Assembly (NCBI RefSeq): GCF_030123065.1
Contig: NZ_CP126093.1
Coordinates: 3,476,001-3,540,000 of the forward strand
DNA from: Neobacillus sp. DY30
GTDB taxonomy: Bacteria; Bacillota; Bacilli; Bacillales; Cytobacillaceae
DNA length: 64,000 bases
Direction of reading: 5' to 3'
The position numbers and the translations under genes were made by a program. Positions 45,705 to 55,005 of the stretch are shown here, one piece after another. Below the pieces are notes generated by a model. The model saw only the letters and a program-made list of their open reading frames with translations, had not been told where the DNA came from and did no database searches. The first letter of the stretch is position 1, and every line of letters begins with the position of its first letter.

Positions 45705-47037
45705 AGCGGTCAACCCCTTCTTCTTTTTGATACGCCCAGTCAAGAAGCTGAACGGTGTGAACAATCTTTTGGCTTCTTCCGTATTTTTGTACGCCTAGTG
45801 CCATTTGCATCATACAGCCGGGATTTCCCATCGATATCATTTCAACATCCTCTGGGACGTTTTCCATTTTACTTTTGAGAATAGCATCAGCCATTTCAGG
45901 ATTGGTAATATTATAGATTCCCGCGCTGCCGCAGCAGCGGTCTGCGTTTGGCATGTGTACCATTTCTACTCCCGGAATATCAAGCAAAATGTCACGTGGT
46001 TCCTGCCTTACACCCTGCCCATGTGCTAAATGGCATGCATCATGATAGGTGATTCTTGTGTTCAGAGTTGCCTTAGGCTTTTCATATCCAGTATCGTGCA
46101 AATATTTGGAGATATCCACTACCTTCTGTTCAAATTCTTCCGCTCGTTTTTTCCATACTGGTTCATCACGGAATAATTCAGCGTATTCCTTCATCATGCA
46201 CCCGCAGCCAGCAGCATTGACTATTACCTTTTCTGCTTTTTCAAAAGCTTCGATATTTTGCTTTGCAAGCTTCCTGCCCATCTCTCTGTCTCCGGCATGA
46301 ACATGCAATGCCCCGCAGCATGTTTGATTTGTCGGTATACTCACGTCATTTCCATTCCTTATGAGAACATTGATGGTGGATTGATTGATATCTCTAAAAA
46401 ATACATCCATTACGCAGCCGGTCAATAGCGCCACTTCATGCTTGGTTTCACCTTTAGCTTTTATAAAAGTTTTACGAACAGCCCCTTTGACTTTCGGCAT
46501 AATCGACTCCAGTTCGATTAAGTGCTGTGGCATGATATTAATTAGTTTTGTTTTACGGACAGCCTTTTGCAATCCACTAGACTGGTAAAACTTTAATAAA
46601 ATGCCTAGGGAACGTAAGCGATTATGGTTTGGGAACACTCCATGAAGAAAAAACTTGTTTACAGCTCCCTTCCAGCCTTTCAGTGGCACCGCCTGTCTGA
46701 TCTGCCCTCTTGCTTCCTCAATCAGCCCGCCAACATCCACATCAACAGGGCAGGCAGTCGTACAGGCACGACAATCGAGACAGGAAAAAACGGGATTCGC
46801 AAAATGTTCATCCACATTCAGCTTACCTTCTGCTACTGCTTTAATGAGATAGACACGACCTCGAGGTGAGTGCTGCTCCTCTCCAGTTTGTTCATATGTA
46901 GGACAAGATTCCAAGCACATCCCACAGTGTACACAATCCGCCCACTTTTTTTCCTGCGGCGGATCACGCCATAGATAATTACCTAGAGAGGATGTGCACG
47001 AGGTTTTTTGGTTTATTTCGCTTTGCTTAACACTCAT
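45685..47037 (-). CDS. glcF: Glycolate oxidase iron-sulfur subunit GlcF
   Basis: 450 residues. The ATG at 47037 comes one base after the glcE stop, with a G-run as ribosome binding site. Two [4Fe-4S] motifs lie near the N-terminus (CVHCGMCLESCPTY and CLDCRACTTACPV), followed by two CCG-type domains (CCGALHVHAGD and CCGSAGIYN) that bind further clusters or flavin partners. Electron-transfer subunit of the GlcDEF complex. Confidence 0.95.
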   Translation of the reverse strand: MSVKQSEINQKTSCTSSLGNYLWRDPPQEKKWADCVHCGMCLESCPTYEQTGEEQHSPRGRVYLIKAVAEGKLNVDEHFANPVFSCLDCRACTTACPVDVDVGGLIEEARGQIRQAVPLKGWKGAVNKFFLHGVFPNHNRLRSLGILLKFYQSSGLQKAVRKTKLINIMPQHLIELESIMPKVKGAVRKTFIKAKGETKHEVALLTGCVMDVFFRDINQSTINVLIRNGNDVSIPTNQTCCGALHVHAGDREMGRKLAKQNIEAFEKAEKVIVNAAGCGCMMKEYAELFRDEPVWKKRAEEFEQKVVDISKYLHDTGYEKPKATLNTRITYHDACHLAHGQGVRQEPRDILLDIPGVEMVHMPNADRCCGSAGIYNITNPEMADAILKSKMENVPEDVEMISMGNPGCMMQMALGVQKYGRSQKIVHTVQLLDWAYQKEEGVDRYVRHKD

Positions 47038-47038
47038 G

Positions 47039-48355
47039 TTAAATCCCCCCCACATAACGATTCTTATTCAAGAGTTTGTTGGAATCAATTTTGTGTTTAA
47101 TTCCTTCAAAAAGAAAATGCGCAGCAGTTTTTTCTCCCCAGGCATTAATTTCTTTACGGAGGGAGAATGGAAGGTGCTTTACGATGGCATAACCACCGTG
47201 CTTCATAGCAATTTTTCTTATTTGGTGTATCGCAGAGAGCACATCATTGTTTGCACCTCGGATGGACATGTGACATATACCGGTGCCTAAACCTCCATGT
47301 GCTTCAATAGACACATGACAAGCATCACTAATTAACTCGGCTTCTCGTAAAATCTTGATGACATTTAAGTTGACAACTCCAATTTTTAGAACTGCCTCTG
47401 TTGTGGTTACGTTTGTTAAACTGTTGGGTTGTTGGTGATAAAAGTTATCCCAGAAGGATTTCGCTTCATTTTGTGATAGGGATCTTAGGGTGGTTTTATC
47501 AGGGACAATACTTCTGATAACATTTTCTTGATAATAGACGGAGTTCTTCACATCTTCAAACGAAATCAGCAATGTGTATTGATTAATTTTTGTTAATTTT
47601 TCAGCTAAGAAGGGGTTTAGTATCTCGAGGCTGATAGGTTCAATCATGGAATCTAGCACTTTTGCTGCAAATGTTTTAATCTCTTCAACATTTTTTTCAG
47701 CGAAGGATACAAAAAGGATAGATTCATATTTAGCAATCGGGCGCAGTTTTACTGTCACATGTGAGACAACACCAAGGGTACCCATTGCTCCAATAAATAG
47801 CTTATTCATATCATAACCGGCAACATTTTTTACCACTTTTCCGCCAGAACGAATCAGAGTGCCATCGGGATAGACCATCTTGAGGCCAATCACATTGTCT
47901 CTCGCTGACCCATAACCCAGCCTTTTAGGTCCGCTGTCGTTAGAGGAAACAATTCCCCCAATCGTCGCATGTTTTGGCATGAAAGGATCTAGTGGAACTT
48001 TTTGCTTGTAAGATGTTAAATAATTTTGCATTTCTTGGAAGGTAGTCCCTGCTTTCACTGTCATTATCATATCACCGGGATTGTGCTCAACGATTCCAGT
48101 ATATTGAGCTAACGATAAGAGAATGTCTGCTTTTTCAAGCGTCCCGCCAAATCCTCTTTTTGTACCGCCTCCCATGATGAAAACAGAATGTTTATGGTTA
48201 TTGGCATACTCCAAAACAGATGAAATCTCTTGTTCTGTTTTAGGAAAAATCGTTACTCTGCCAGAATTCCCAAGTGGATGATCTTGGTCTTCGTCACTTA
48301 TCTGTATGTCTTTAAAGACTGACTTTAGTTCAGTTAGGCTTCCGTCAGAAATCAA
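47039..48355 (-). CDS. glcE: Glycolate oxidase FAD-binding subunit GlcE
   Basis: 438 residues with a PCMH FAD-binding domain: VFIMGGGTKRGFGG (about 58-71), LDPFMPKHATIGGIVSSNDS and KVVKNVAGYDMNKLFIGAMG. Somewhat longer than E. coli GlcE (about 350). TTG start at 48355 with GGAGGTGA. First gene of the operon glcE-glcF-glcD-glcB-iclR, about 65 bp downstream of a near-consensus promoter. Confidence 0.9.
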   Translation of the reverse strand: MISDGSLTELKSVFKDIQISDEDQDHPLGNSGRVTIFPKTEQEISSVLEYANNHKHSVFIMGGGTKRGFGGTLEKADILLSLAQYTGIVEHNPGDMIMTVKAGTTFQEMQNYLTSYKQKVPLDPFMPKHATIGGIVSSNDSGPKRLGYGSARDNVIGLKMVYPDGTLIRSGGKVVKNVAGYDMNKLFIGAMGTLGVVSHVTVKLRPIAKYESILFVSFAEKNVEEIKTFAAKVLDSMIEPISLEILNPFLAEKLTKINQYTLLISFEDVKNSVYYQENVIRSIVPDKTTLRSLSQNEAKSFWDNFYHQQPNSLTNVTTTEAVLKIGVVNLNVIKILREAELISDACHVSIEAHGGLGTGICHMSIRGANNDVLSAIHQIRKIAMKHGGYAIVKHLPFSLRKEINAWGEKTAAHFLFEGIKHKIDSNKLLNKNRYVGGI

Positions 48356-48385
48356 TTACTTCACCTCCAAAAGTTGCGTAATAAC

Positions 48386-48396
48386 AAACAGTGTTT
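48386..48396. promoter_or_regulatory. Palindrome AAACAGTGTTT in the glcE leader, candidate IclR operator
   Basis: A perfect 5-1-5 palindrome lies 24-34 bp downstream of the predicted transcription start and about 30 bp before glcE. The position would suit repression by the operon's own IclR protein. No second copy was found in the promoter. Confidence 0.4.
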
Positions 48397-48426
48397 CGGC
48401 TTTATTGTAAAAAAATCTACCCTTTA

Positions 48427-48455
48427 ATTTTATTTTTGTTACCTTAAAATGTCAA
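48427..48455 (-). promoter_or_regulatory. Sigma-A promoter of the glycolate operon
   Basis: On the minus strand TTGACA (48450-48455), 17-bp spacer, TAAAAT (48427-48432): one mismatch from full consensus. Predicted start near 48420. Confidence 0.8.
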
Positions 48456-48500
48456 TTAATTTGGAAAATTCAAAAAACAACACAACCGTTTTAAGTTAAC

Positions 48501-48537
48501 GAAAAGAAAAAATCCACCTCTACAGCTTAGGTGGATT
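48501..48537 (-). terminator. Terminator of the sirtuin gene
   Basis: AATCCACCT (48511-48519) pairs with AGGTGGATT (48529-48537), including the last codons; minus-strand tail TTTTTTCTTTTC. Confidence 0.85.
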
Positions 48538-49302
48538 AATATGATTATTCATTTTTTCTAATGTTGCTCCGATGGAATCGTGGATGACAAAAGAATCCTT
48601 GCTATGGTCAAAAGGGGTATCTCCTTTATTGACTATTATTAAAGGGGTGCCTTCGCTCCTGTATTGTGGGAATGTTGAGAATGGGGTAACCTTCAAACTA
48701 GTTCCCAATACTAATATGCAGTCTGCTTGATGGATCATGTTAATAATTTCGTTGAATCCATCCATTGTAAACCATTCACCCGTATCTCCGAATAGGACGA
48801 CATCGGGCTTGATATACCTTTCCTTTTTTGAAGAAGAACTACAGTGGTTACAAACATAAAAGTCTTCCATCGTGTTTAATCTGTTAATCATTTCTTCGGT
48901 GTAATAGGTTTTTCTGCAGTTTTGACAGGAAGCAGTTTTCATTGTCCCATGAAATTCAATCACTTGTCTTGAACCTGCTTTTTGATGAAGACCATCTATA
49001 TTTTGCGTGATAATACAACTAACCTTCCCATCGCTTTCCCATTGAGCAAGGATTTCATGCCCTAGATTAGGGCGTGCTTCTGGGTGGTATAGATTTTCAA
49101 TAGCAAATTGATAAAAACCCTCAGGATTATGATAAAAATTATCAAGTGAGAGTATATATTCAGGTGCCGTCTGATAAAGCCCAGTTTGTGAACGAAAATC
49201 CTTGATACCTGATTCAGTACTAATGCCTGCACCCGTTAGGACGACGATGTTCTTCGCATTCTTAATTAGATTTGTGCAAGTTTCAAGCATGCTGTTCTCC
49301 AT
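48520..49302 (-). CDS. NAD-dependent protein deacylase, Sir2 family
   Basis: 260 residues from the ATG at 49302 (AGGAGTGAT 8 bp upstream; an upstream in-frame start is rejected). NAD-site GAGIS (24-28), TQNIDGLH (99-106), catalytic His118 in EFHG, and four zinc cysteines (Cys126, 129, 151, 154). Class III/U-like bacterial sirtuin that removes acetyl groups from lysines, in Bacillus for example on acetyl-CoA synthetase. An intergenic repeat array separates it from patB. Confidence 0.93.
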   Translation of the reverse strand: MENSMLETCTNLIKNAKNIVVLTGAGISTESGIKDFRSQTGLYQTAPEYILSLDNFYHNPEGFYQFAIENLYHPEARPNLGHEILAQWESDGKVSCIITQNIDGLHQKAGSRQVIEFHGTMKTASCQNCRKTYYTEEMINRLNTMEDFYVCNHCSSSSKKERYIKPDVVLFGDTGEWFTMDGFNEIINMIHQADCILVLGTSLKVTPFSTFPQYRSEGTPLIIVNKGDTPFDHSKDSFVIHDSIGATLEKMNNHINPPKL

Positions 49303-49370
49303 GTCATCACTCCTATGTTTTTCGGGGATAGCAAACAGTGTAATATTCGCTATCATAAAGCTAGCAACGT

Positions 49371-49450
49371 GCTATACACTAGTATTTTCGGCTATTGGCC
49401 AGTATTCTTGCTACCCGCAACTAATTCCTGCCATCCGCAACTAAATCTCC
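49371..49450. repeat. Intergenic array B of about 20-bp imperfect repeats
   Basis: Four consecutive 20-bp blocks starting at 49371, 49391, 49411 and 49431 resemble each other: GCTAT..CTAGTATTTTCG, GCTATTGGCCAGTATTCTTG, CTACCCGCAACTAATTCCTG and CCATCCGCAACTAAATCTCC. A further block with GCTATC may begin near 49349. It lies between the end of patB and the sirtuin start. Confidence 0.6.
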
Positions 49451-49456
49451 CACTAC

Positions 49457-50650
49457 CTATTCTAAGTCTTCAAACTCCCTAGCAATTCTCTCGAAGGCTT
49501 CTTTGATCATCGGTCTTGGTGATGGTATACAGATCCTTTGATATTGCAAACCTTCTTCTCCGAACATTTTTCCATCTTCCAATAAGACATTTGCTTTGTT
49601 GTAGATCCGGTCATGAACTTCATCTGGAGATATTCCGTAAGCACTAAAGTCCATCCACATAATGTATGTTCCTTCAGGTATTCTCACCTTTACCTTTGGC
49701 ATTTTCTTCTCTAAAAAGTCCACTGCCCATTCCATGGTTCCGTCGATATACTCTTTAAGCTGGTCTAACCAATCTTCTCCCTCATGATAAACCGCGATGA
49801 GGGCTGATACAGTAAAGGGGGATGGTAAATGCATGCCCATAACACCATTGAAGGTGTTCTTCAGCTCAGGGTTCGTAATAATCACATTCGTACAATGAAG
49901 TCCCGCGACATTAAATGTCTTATTAATCGCAGTAAACGTGATTATCTTGTCAGCATGCTCAGCTGCTGCTTTGGCAATTGGAATAAAGGTTGTATTCTGT
50001 CGAACGATATCGCCATGAATTTCATCAGCTATAATTAAAACATCATTTTCCGCACAAATAGCTGCTAATTTTCTTAGCTCATCCTGATTAAACATTCTTC
50101 CTGTTGGATTATGAGGATTACATAAAATGAACATTTTTACATTTTCATCTTTTGCCTTCGCTTCAAAATCCTCAAAATCAATCGAATAATAACCTTCCTC
50201 ATTACTTTTGAGCGCATTATTTACTACTGTTCGTCCATTTGCCTCAATAGAGGAGGTAAATGGAGGATAGACTGGCCGTTGAATAATGACCCCATCTCCA
50301 GGTTTTGTAAATGCCCTTACTGCTACATTCAAGGCATGGACTGTTCCTGGACTATAGATAATTTCCTCCTTCTTGAACTCCCAATCATGTCTCTTTTTAA
50401 ACCAATGCTGTACGGCTTCAAAATACTCATCAGGAAATACAGAATAACCAAAAATTCGATGATCAACAGTCTTATGTAAGGCGTCGATTAAGGGTTGGGG
50501 TACCGGTAAATCCATGTCAGCGGTAAATAAAGGTATGGTATCCTCATCATATCTTTCGGTTAGACCCATATTTTTTATGATTTGACCCCCATCCCACTTT
50601 ACAGAATAAGTGCCCCTTCGATTTACAATCTCATCAAAATTATATTTCAT
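49457..50650 (-). CDS. patB: MalY/PatB family PLP-dependent C-S lyase/aminotransferase
   Basis: 397 residues, fold-type I. The PLP area shows FILCNPHNPTGRMF, IIADEIHGDIV (Asp of the PLP-pyridine contact) and the Schiff-base lysine in FTAINKTFNVAGL. PatB-type enzymes split cystathionine or cysteine conjugates to a thiol, pyruvate and ammonia. Its place next to the sulfate transporter fits sulfur metabolism, though a separate terminator lies between them. Confidence 0.92.
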   Translation of the reverse strand: MKYNFDEIVNRRGTYSVKWDGGQIIKNMGLTERYDEDTIPLFTADMDLPVPQPLIDALHKTVDHRIFGYSVFPDEYFEAVQHWFKKRHDWEFKKEEIIYSPGTVHALNVAVRAFTKPGDGVIIQRPVYPPFTSSIEANGRTVVNNALKSNEEGYYSIDFEDFEAKAKDENVKMFILCNPHNPTGRMFNQDELRKLAAICAENDVLIIADEIHGDIVRQNTTFIPIAKAAAEHADKIITFTAINKTFNVAGLHCTNVIITNPELKNTFNGVMGMHLPSPFTVSALIAVYHEGEDWLDQLKEYIDGTMEWAVDFLEKKMPKVKVRIPEGTYIMWMDFSAYGISPDEVHDRIYNKANVLLEDGKMFGEEGLQYQRICIPSPRPMIKEAFERIAREFEDLE

Positions 50651-50756
50651 GTTATCTGCCCCTTTTACGAAAATTAGTGTTGAGTTTTACAAGTTGAAAA
50701 AGCCTCTTGTCACTAATTTATTCTTTATATATTTATTATTCAATCATTATGACTTC

Positions 50757-50790
50757 TCAATAAAATAAGTGCCAGGATATCCTAGCACTT
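50757..50790 (-). terminator. Terminator of the sulfate transporter operon
   Basis: AAGTGC..GGATATCC..GCACTT (50767-50790) forms a long, nearly continuous palindrome; minus-strand tail TTATTTTATTG. Confidence 0.8.
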
Positions 50791-50797
50791 TTTCCTT

Positions 50798-51862
50798 CTA
50801 TATTAATTTACTTTTTAATGGGTTTCTAATCCCAATTTTTGCTTCATTTGTTATTTTATTTTCTGAACTTGAATCAAATACGACAACATTTTTAAATTCT
50901 GCAAAAAGTATATCTCCTCTTTTTACAGGACCCAAATTGTGATATTGGTCGATACTCATTTCTGCTTCAAATAAAGCACCCGTATCCTGCCGTCTCAATT
51001 CGATTCTGACCGTTGAACCGATGATATGAATATGCGAAACATCTGACAAGACGCTATTTCCTTGGTAAAATTTTCGCAGAACAATTTCATGCGGCCGTAT
51101 ATAACTGATTGCCTCTGACTCCTCAGAATCCCGAAACTCGTTGACTCTTCCTAAAAAACTATAAACAAAAGCGTTTGCTGGACTTTGATACACTTCCTCT
51201 GGAGAGCCAATTTGTTCAATTTTCCCTTGATTCATGACCACTACCGTATCTGCCATCTCTAATGCCTCTTCTTGGTCATGTGTCACAAAAATAGTGGTGA
51301 TGTTTAGCTTTTGGTGAATTTCTCTTAACCAGTGACGGAGTTCCTGACGAACCTTTGCATCTAGTGCCCCAAAAGGTTCGTCAAGCAGCAGTACTTCTGG
51401 TTCAACCGCAAGTGCCCTTGCTAAGGCAATCCGTTGTCTTTGTCCTCCAGAAAGCTGTGAAGGATAACGATTGGTAAGGTGCTCTAATTGAACTAGCTTC
51501 AACAATTCATTTACCTTTTCAGCAATTTCATTTTTTGAAGGACGGGTTTTCCTCGGTCTTACCTTTAATCCAAATGCGATATTATCAAAAATAGTCATAT
51601 GTTTAAATAACGCATAATTTTGAAAAACAAACCCAACATTCCGTTCTTTTATCGTTTTATAGGTGTAATCGATGTCATTAAAAAAGATTCCTCCAGAATC
51701 TAACCCCTCTAAGCCCGCGATAAGCCTTAAAAGAGTGGTTTTACCAGAACCCGATGGCCCTAATAAGGCAACAAAATCCCCAGTTGGTATATCGAGATTG
51801 ACATGATTTACGGCTGGAAAAGCCCCAAACGCCTTTGATACTTCCTTGATGGTAATCCCCAT
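50798..51862 (-). CDS. cysA: Sulfate/thiosulfate ABC transporter ATP-binding protein CysA
   Basis: 354 residues from ATG 51862 (GGAGG 9 bp upstream). Walker [10 protein letters not shown] (35-43), signature LSGGQRQR (137-144), Walker B VLLLDEP (157-163), H-loop FVTHDQEEA; then a TOBE-type regulatory C-terminal region (about 235-340). Powers sulfate import with CysT, CysW and Sbp, all directly upstream. Confidence 0.95.
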   Translation of the reverse strand: MGITIKEVSKAFGAFPAVNHVNLDIPTGDFVALLGPSGSGKTTLLRLIAGLEGLDSGGIFFNDIDYTYKTIKERNVGFVFQNYALFKHMTIFDNIAFGLKVRPRKTRPSKNEIAEKVNELLKLVQLEHLTNRYPSQLSGGQRQRIALARALAVEPEVLLLDEPFGALDAKVRQELRHWLREIHQKLNITTIFVTHDQEEALEMADTVVVMNQGKIEQIGSPEEVYQSPANAFVYSFLGRVNEFRDSEESEAISYIRPHEIVLRKFYQGNSVLSDVSHIHIIGSTVRIELRRQDTGALFEAEMSIDQYHNLGPVKRGDILFAEFKNVVVFDSSSENKITNEAKIGIRNPLKSKLI

Positions 51863-51910
51863 TCTAATAATCCTCCAATTCAAAGACAAACAATCTTTGA
51901 CCGTCCATGT

Positions 51911-52759
51911 TTAATGTTTTTTTGTTTTCCATTCCACAAAGCTCTTTAATATCAGCGTGAGTAAAGCTAACAAAGCAAGTAACGAAGCTGTAGCAAAAGC
52001 AGCCGTAAAATTGTATTCGTTGTATAAAATTTCAACATGAAGAGGAATCGTATTGGTTAACCCTCGAATATGGCCGGATACAACTGATACCGCTCCAAAT
52101 TCACCCATGGCTCGAGCGTTACAAAGAATAATCCCGTAAAGCAGCCCCCACTTAATATTAGGCAGTGTTACTCTAAAGAACATTTGCCATCCGCTTGCAC
52201 CAAGCGTAATCGCAGCTTGTTCTTCTTCTGTTCCTTGTTCCTGCATGATGGGGAGTAGTTCTCTGACGACAAATGGAAATGTAACAAAAATAGTTGCTAA
52301 AATGATCCCTGGTACTGCAAAAATAATTTTTATATCATTGGTTTGTAAAAACGGTCCCAAAACTCCCTGTGAACCAAACAAAAGAACAAACACTAAGCCG
52401 GCAATGACAGGTGAAACGGCAAAAGGAATGTCAATTAAAGTAATTAATATATTCTTGCCTCTAAAATTAAACTTTGCGATAGCCCAAGCCGCCAATACCC
52501 CGAATATAGTGTTAACGGGTATTGTAATTGCTGCTGTGAGTAACGTTAATTTAATCGCTGATAAGGCATCACGTTCTGTCAAAGACGCGAAGTATAGCTG
52601 AATTCCTTTATTCAGTCCTTCCGTGAAAACAGCGATTAATGGTACCAGAATAAAAATTCCCAGAAAGCCAAGCGCAATGGTTATTAACATCCATTTTCTT
52701 ATTAAACCTGGCTTGGAATTGGCTTTTACATTTTTCTCTTCAAGCTCTTGAACAATCAT
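51911..52759 (-). CDS. cysW: Sulfate ABC transporter permease CysW
   Basis: 282 residues, six membrane segments. The EAA loop that docks on CysA reads [22 protein letters not shown] (shown here in part as [14 protein letters not shown], about 177-190), and [13 protein letters not shown] is typical for CysW. Starts 15 bp after cysT. Confidence 0.95.
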   Translation of the reverse strand: MIVQELEEKNVKANSKPGLIRKWMLITIALGFLGIFILVPLIAVFTEGLNKGIQLYFASLTERDALSAIKLTLLTAAITIPVNTIFGVLAAWAIAKFNFRGKNILITLIDIPFAVSPVIAGLVFVLLFGSQGVLGPFLQTNDIKIIFAVPGIILATIFVTFPFVVRELLPIMQEQGTEEEQAAITLGASGWQMFFRVTLPNIKWGLLYGIILCNARAMGEFGAVSVVSGHIRGLTNTIPLHVEILYNEYNFTAAFATASLLALLALLTLILKSFVEWKTKKH

Positions 52760-52774
52760 AATCCCCTATCTCCC

Positions 52775-53611
52775 CTAGTTCATTTGATACTTTTTCATTG
52801 TTCTCCATTGCCAGAAATTAATTAAGAATAATAGAATGAAGGAAAATACAAGCATGACCACGGCGATAGCGGCGGCACCAGCATAATTGAATTGCTCTAA
52901 TTTTGTAATGATCAGCAGCGGGACAATTTCCGTTTTCATTGGCATGTTGCCGGATATGAAAACTACGGAGCCATATTCCCCTAAAGCCCTTGCAAAGGCA
53001 AGGGCAAAACCTGTTAAGATGGCTGGGAAAATGGCCGGAAAGATAATTTTCACGAAAATCTGCATGGAATTTGCACCAAGTGTAGAGGCTGCCTCCTCGT
53101 ACTGTCGGTCTAAATCTTGCAATACCGGCTGGACGGAGCGAACGACAAAGGGAAGTCCGATAAAAGTTAAGGCAACCATGATACCAAGTGGTGTATAAGC
53201 AACCTTTATCCCAATTGAATCAAAGTATTGCCCGATCCATCCATTAGGCGCATAAATCGTGGTAAGTGCGATACCTGCCACCGCTGTTGGAAGAGCAAAC
53301 GGCAGATCTACCAGTGCGTCAATGATCCGTTTCCCGTAAAACTCATACCGTACTAAAACCCAGGCAATAAGGGTACCGAATATCGCATTCAAAAATGCTG
53401 CAATAAACGATGTATAGATCGTCAATTTATAGGAAGCGACCACCCTGTCATCGGTTACGGTATCCCAAAATTCTGCGAGGCTCATTGTTGACGCTTTTAA
53501 AAATAGGAACGCAATCGGAATCAAGACGATTAGGCTCAGATAAATTAATGTATATCCCATGGAAAGACCAAATCCCGGTAAAACTCGATGTCGCTTTTTC
53601 TTATTAACCAC
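52775..53611 (-). CDS. cysT: Sulfate ABC transporter permease CysT (CysU)
   Basis: 278 residues, six membrane segments, with the EAA loop YEEAASTLGANSMQIFVKI and ARALGEYGSVVFISGNMPMK, characteristic of CysT. GTG start at 53611 with AAGGAGAG 8 bp upstream. Pairs with CysW in the membrane. Confidence 0.95.
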   Translation of the reverse strand: MVNKKKRHRVLPGFGLSMGYTLIYLSLIVLIPIAFLFLKASTMSLAEFWDTVTDDRVVASYKLTIYTSFIAAFLNAIFGTLIAWVLVRYEFYGKRIIDALVDLPFALPTAVAGIALTTIYAPNGWIGQYFDSIGIKVAYTPLGIMVALTFIGLPFVVRSVQPVLQDLDRQYEEAASTLGANSMQIFVKIIFPAIFPAILTGFALAFARALGEYGSVVFISGNMPMKTEIVPLLIITKLEQFNYAGAAAIAVVMLVFSFILLFLINFWQWRTMKKYQMN

Positions 53612-53630
53612 TTAAAACTCTCCTTTATTC

Positions 53631-54677
53631 TTACGGTTTGTAGATCTCGTCAAATACACCGCCATCATCAAAATGGATCTTTTGGGCATTTTTCCAGCCT
53701 CCAAAAACCTCGTCGATTGTAAATAACTTAATCTCTGGGAACTGGTCTGCATATTTTTTGGCTACCTCTTCTGAACGCGGACGGTAATAATTTTTAGCCG
53801 CAATTTCTTGACCTTCCTCAGTATACAGATAGTCTAAATAGGCTTTAGCAACCTCTTCTGTTCCATGTTTCTTAGCTGTTTCGTCAACAACAGTAACAGG
53901 TGGCTCTGCTAAGATACTTACGGATGGAACAACAATTTCGAATTTATCCTTACCTAGCTCATTCAAGGCTAAGAATGCTTCGTTTTCCCATGCTATTAAT
54001 ACATCCCCAATCCCTCTTTCTACAAAAGTCGTTGTAGAACCACGTGCTCCGGAATCTAAAACAGGAACATTTTTAAAGAGTTTGGTGACAAATTCTTTAG
54101 CTTTTGCTTCGTCACCGTTATTTTGCTCTAGTGCATATCCCCAGGCAGCTAAGTAATTCCATCTCGCTCCGCCAGACGTTTTAGGATTTGGAGTAATAAC
54201 TGATACGTCATTTTTCACGAGATCATCCCAGTCCTTAATACCTTTTGGGTTGCCTTTTCTAACAAGAAATACAATGGTAGAAGTGTAAGGAGAACTGTTA
54301 TTATCTAGTCGTTCCTGCCAATTCACTGGAAGCTTCCCTGCTTCTGCAATGACATCGATATCATAAGCAAGCGCTAGGGTAACAATATCAGCCTCTAATC
54401 CGTCAATAACAGATCGTGACTGCTTACCGGAACCACCATGGGATTGATTGATTGTTACTTTTTGACCTTTTTCTTTTTCCCAATAGGCAGCAAAGCTTTT
54501 GTTAAATTCCTCATAAAACTCTCTTGTCGGGTCATAGGATACGTTCAATAGTTCAGCTTCTTTTTTTACAGCAGCAGCTTCTGAGCCTTTCTCATTTGTT
54601 GTGCTTTGATTAGAGCACCCGGCAGCCCATAGTAGTAAAGTTAGGGTGATTAGTGAAATCCAAATTTTTTTCATCAT
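53631..54677 (-). CDS. sbp: Sulfate-binding lipoprotein
   Basis: 348 residues with lipobox LLLWAAGC (Cys21). Sbp/CysP-type binding protein: [34 protein letters not shown] (substrate loop), [20 protein letters not shown] and [20 protein letters not shown]. First gene of sbp-cysT-cysW-cysA. A terminator-like structured leader lies 40-100 bp upstream of its start. Confidence 0.95.
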   Translation of the reverse strand: MMKKIWISLITLTLLLWAAGCSNQSTTNEKGSEAAAVKKEAELLNVSYDPTREFYEEFNKSFAAYWEKEKGQKVTINQSHGGSGKQSRSVIDGLEADIVTLALAYDIDVIAEAGKLPVNWQERLDNNSSPYTSTIVFLVRKGNPKGIKDWDDLVKNDVSVITPNPKTSGGARWNYLAAWGYALEQNNGDEAKAKEFVTKLFKNVPVLDSGARGSTTTFVERGIGDVLIAWENEAFLALNELGKDKFEIVVPSVSILAEPPVTVVDETAKKHGTEEVAKAYLDYLYTEEGQEIAAKNYYRPRSEEVAKKYADQFPEIKLFTIDEVFGGWKNAQKIHFDDGGVFDEIYKP

Positions 54678-54717
54678 GTTTCTTGACTCCTCTATTAGTT
54701 AGTAGGCTTTTTCCAAT

Positions 54718-54794
54718 AAAAAAAGCCCCATTAGTTCACACGTGTACATACCTCCATGTACAAGTTACTAAAGGGCCTTCGGGTGTCCGATCGG
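54718..54794 (-). promoter_or_regulatory. Branched terminator/attenuator-like leader upstream of sbp
   Basis: On the minus strand an outer stem pairs GCCCTTTAGT (54767-54776) with ACTAATGGGGC (54725-54735) and ends in seven U residues (54718-54724). Inside it a perfect 7-bp hairpin pairs TGTACAT (54756-54762) with ATGTACA (54743-54749) around GGAGGT. Upstream lies TCGG-ACAC-CCGA, another small stem. It follows yezD by about 30 bp. It could terminate the Rrf2-yezD transcript, or act as an attenuator controlling sbp. It lacks S-box (SAM-I) and T-box signature sequences. Confidence 0.6.
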
Positions 54795-54810
54795 CAGTTA
54801 TTCATTTTTT

Positions 54811-55005
54811 TTACCTGCTTTTAGATTGATTTGCTACCGGGGTAATCTGTTTGCTTTTTAGCGGCAAACGGTGCTTTTCTAAGCGGTCAATTTGGGTTAT
54901 TTGTGAATCGTGAACAGTAATTTGAACGGTGCCAAATTCCAGGCCTTCTAATAAACTAGCTATTTTTTCCATCACTTGTTGATCCAGACGCACTTTTGAC
55001 GACAA
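54811..55005 (-). CDS. yezD: YezD family (DUF2292) small protein
   Basis: 64 residues: LDQQVMEKIASLLEGLEFGT and VQITVHDSQITQIDRLEKHR match the YezD family. TTG start at 55005 (AGGAGAGGAT upstream), so it overlaps the end of the Rrf2 gene by 50 bp in another frame; GTG 54993 is an alternative. YezD proteins are commonly linked to sulfur-assimilation genes; function unknown. Translationally coupled to the regulator. Confidence 0.85.
   Translation of the reverse strand: MSSKVRLDQQVMEKIASLLEGLEFGTVQITVHDSQITQIDRLEKHRLPLKSKQITPVANQSKSR

Noticed and set aside
54718..54755. Cys/Met-containing leader peptide in the sbp leader (ATG just after GGAGGT on the minus strand)
   Set aside because: The ATG is one base from the Shine-Dalgarno-like sequence, too close for initiation, and the ORF is short and overlaps the terminator stem.
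54718..54810. SAM-I (S-box) riboswitch or T-box in the sbp leader
   Set aside because: None of the S-box core sequences, nor the T-box AGGGUGGNACCGCG, is present; only the terminator-like part could be seen.
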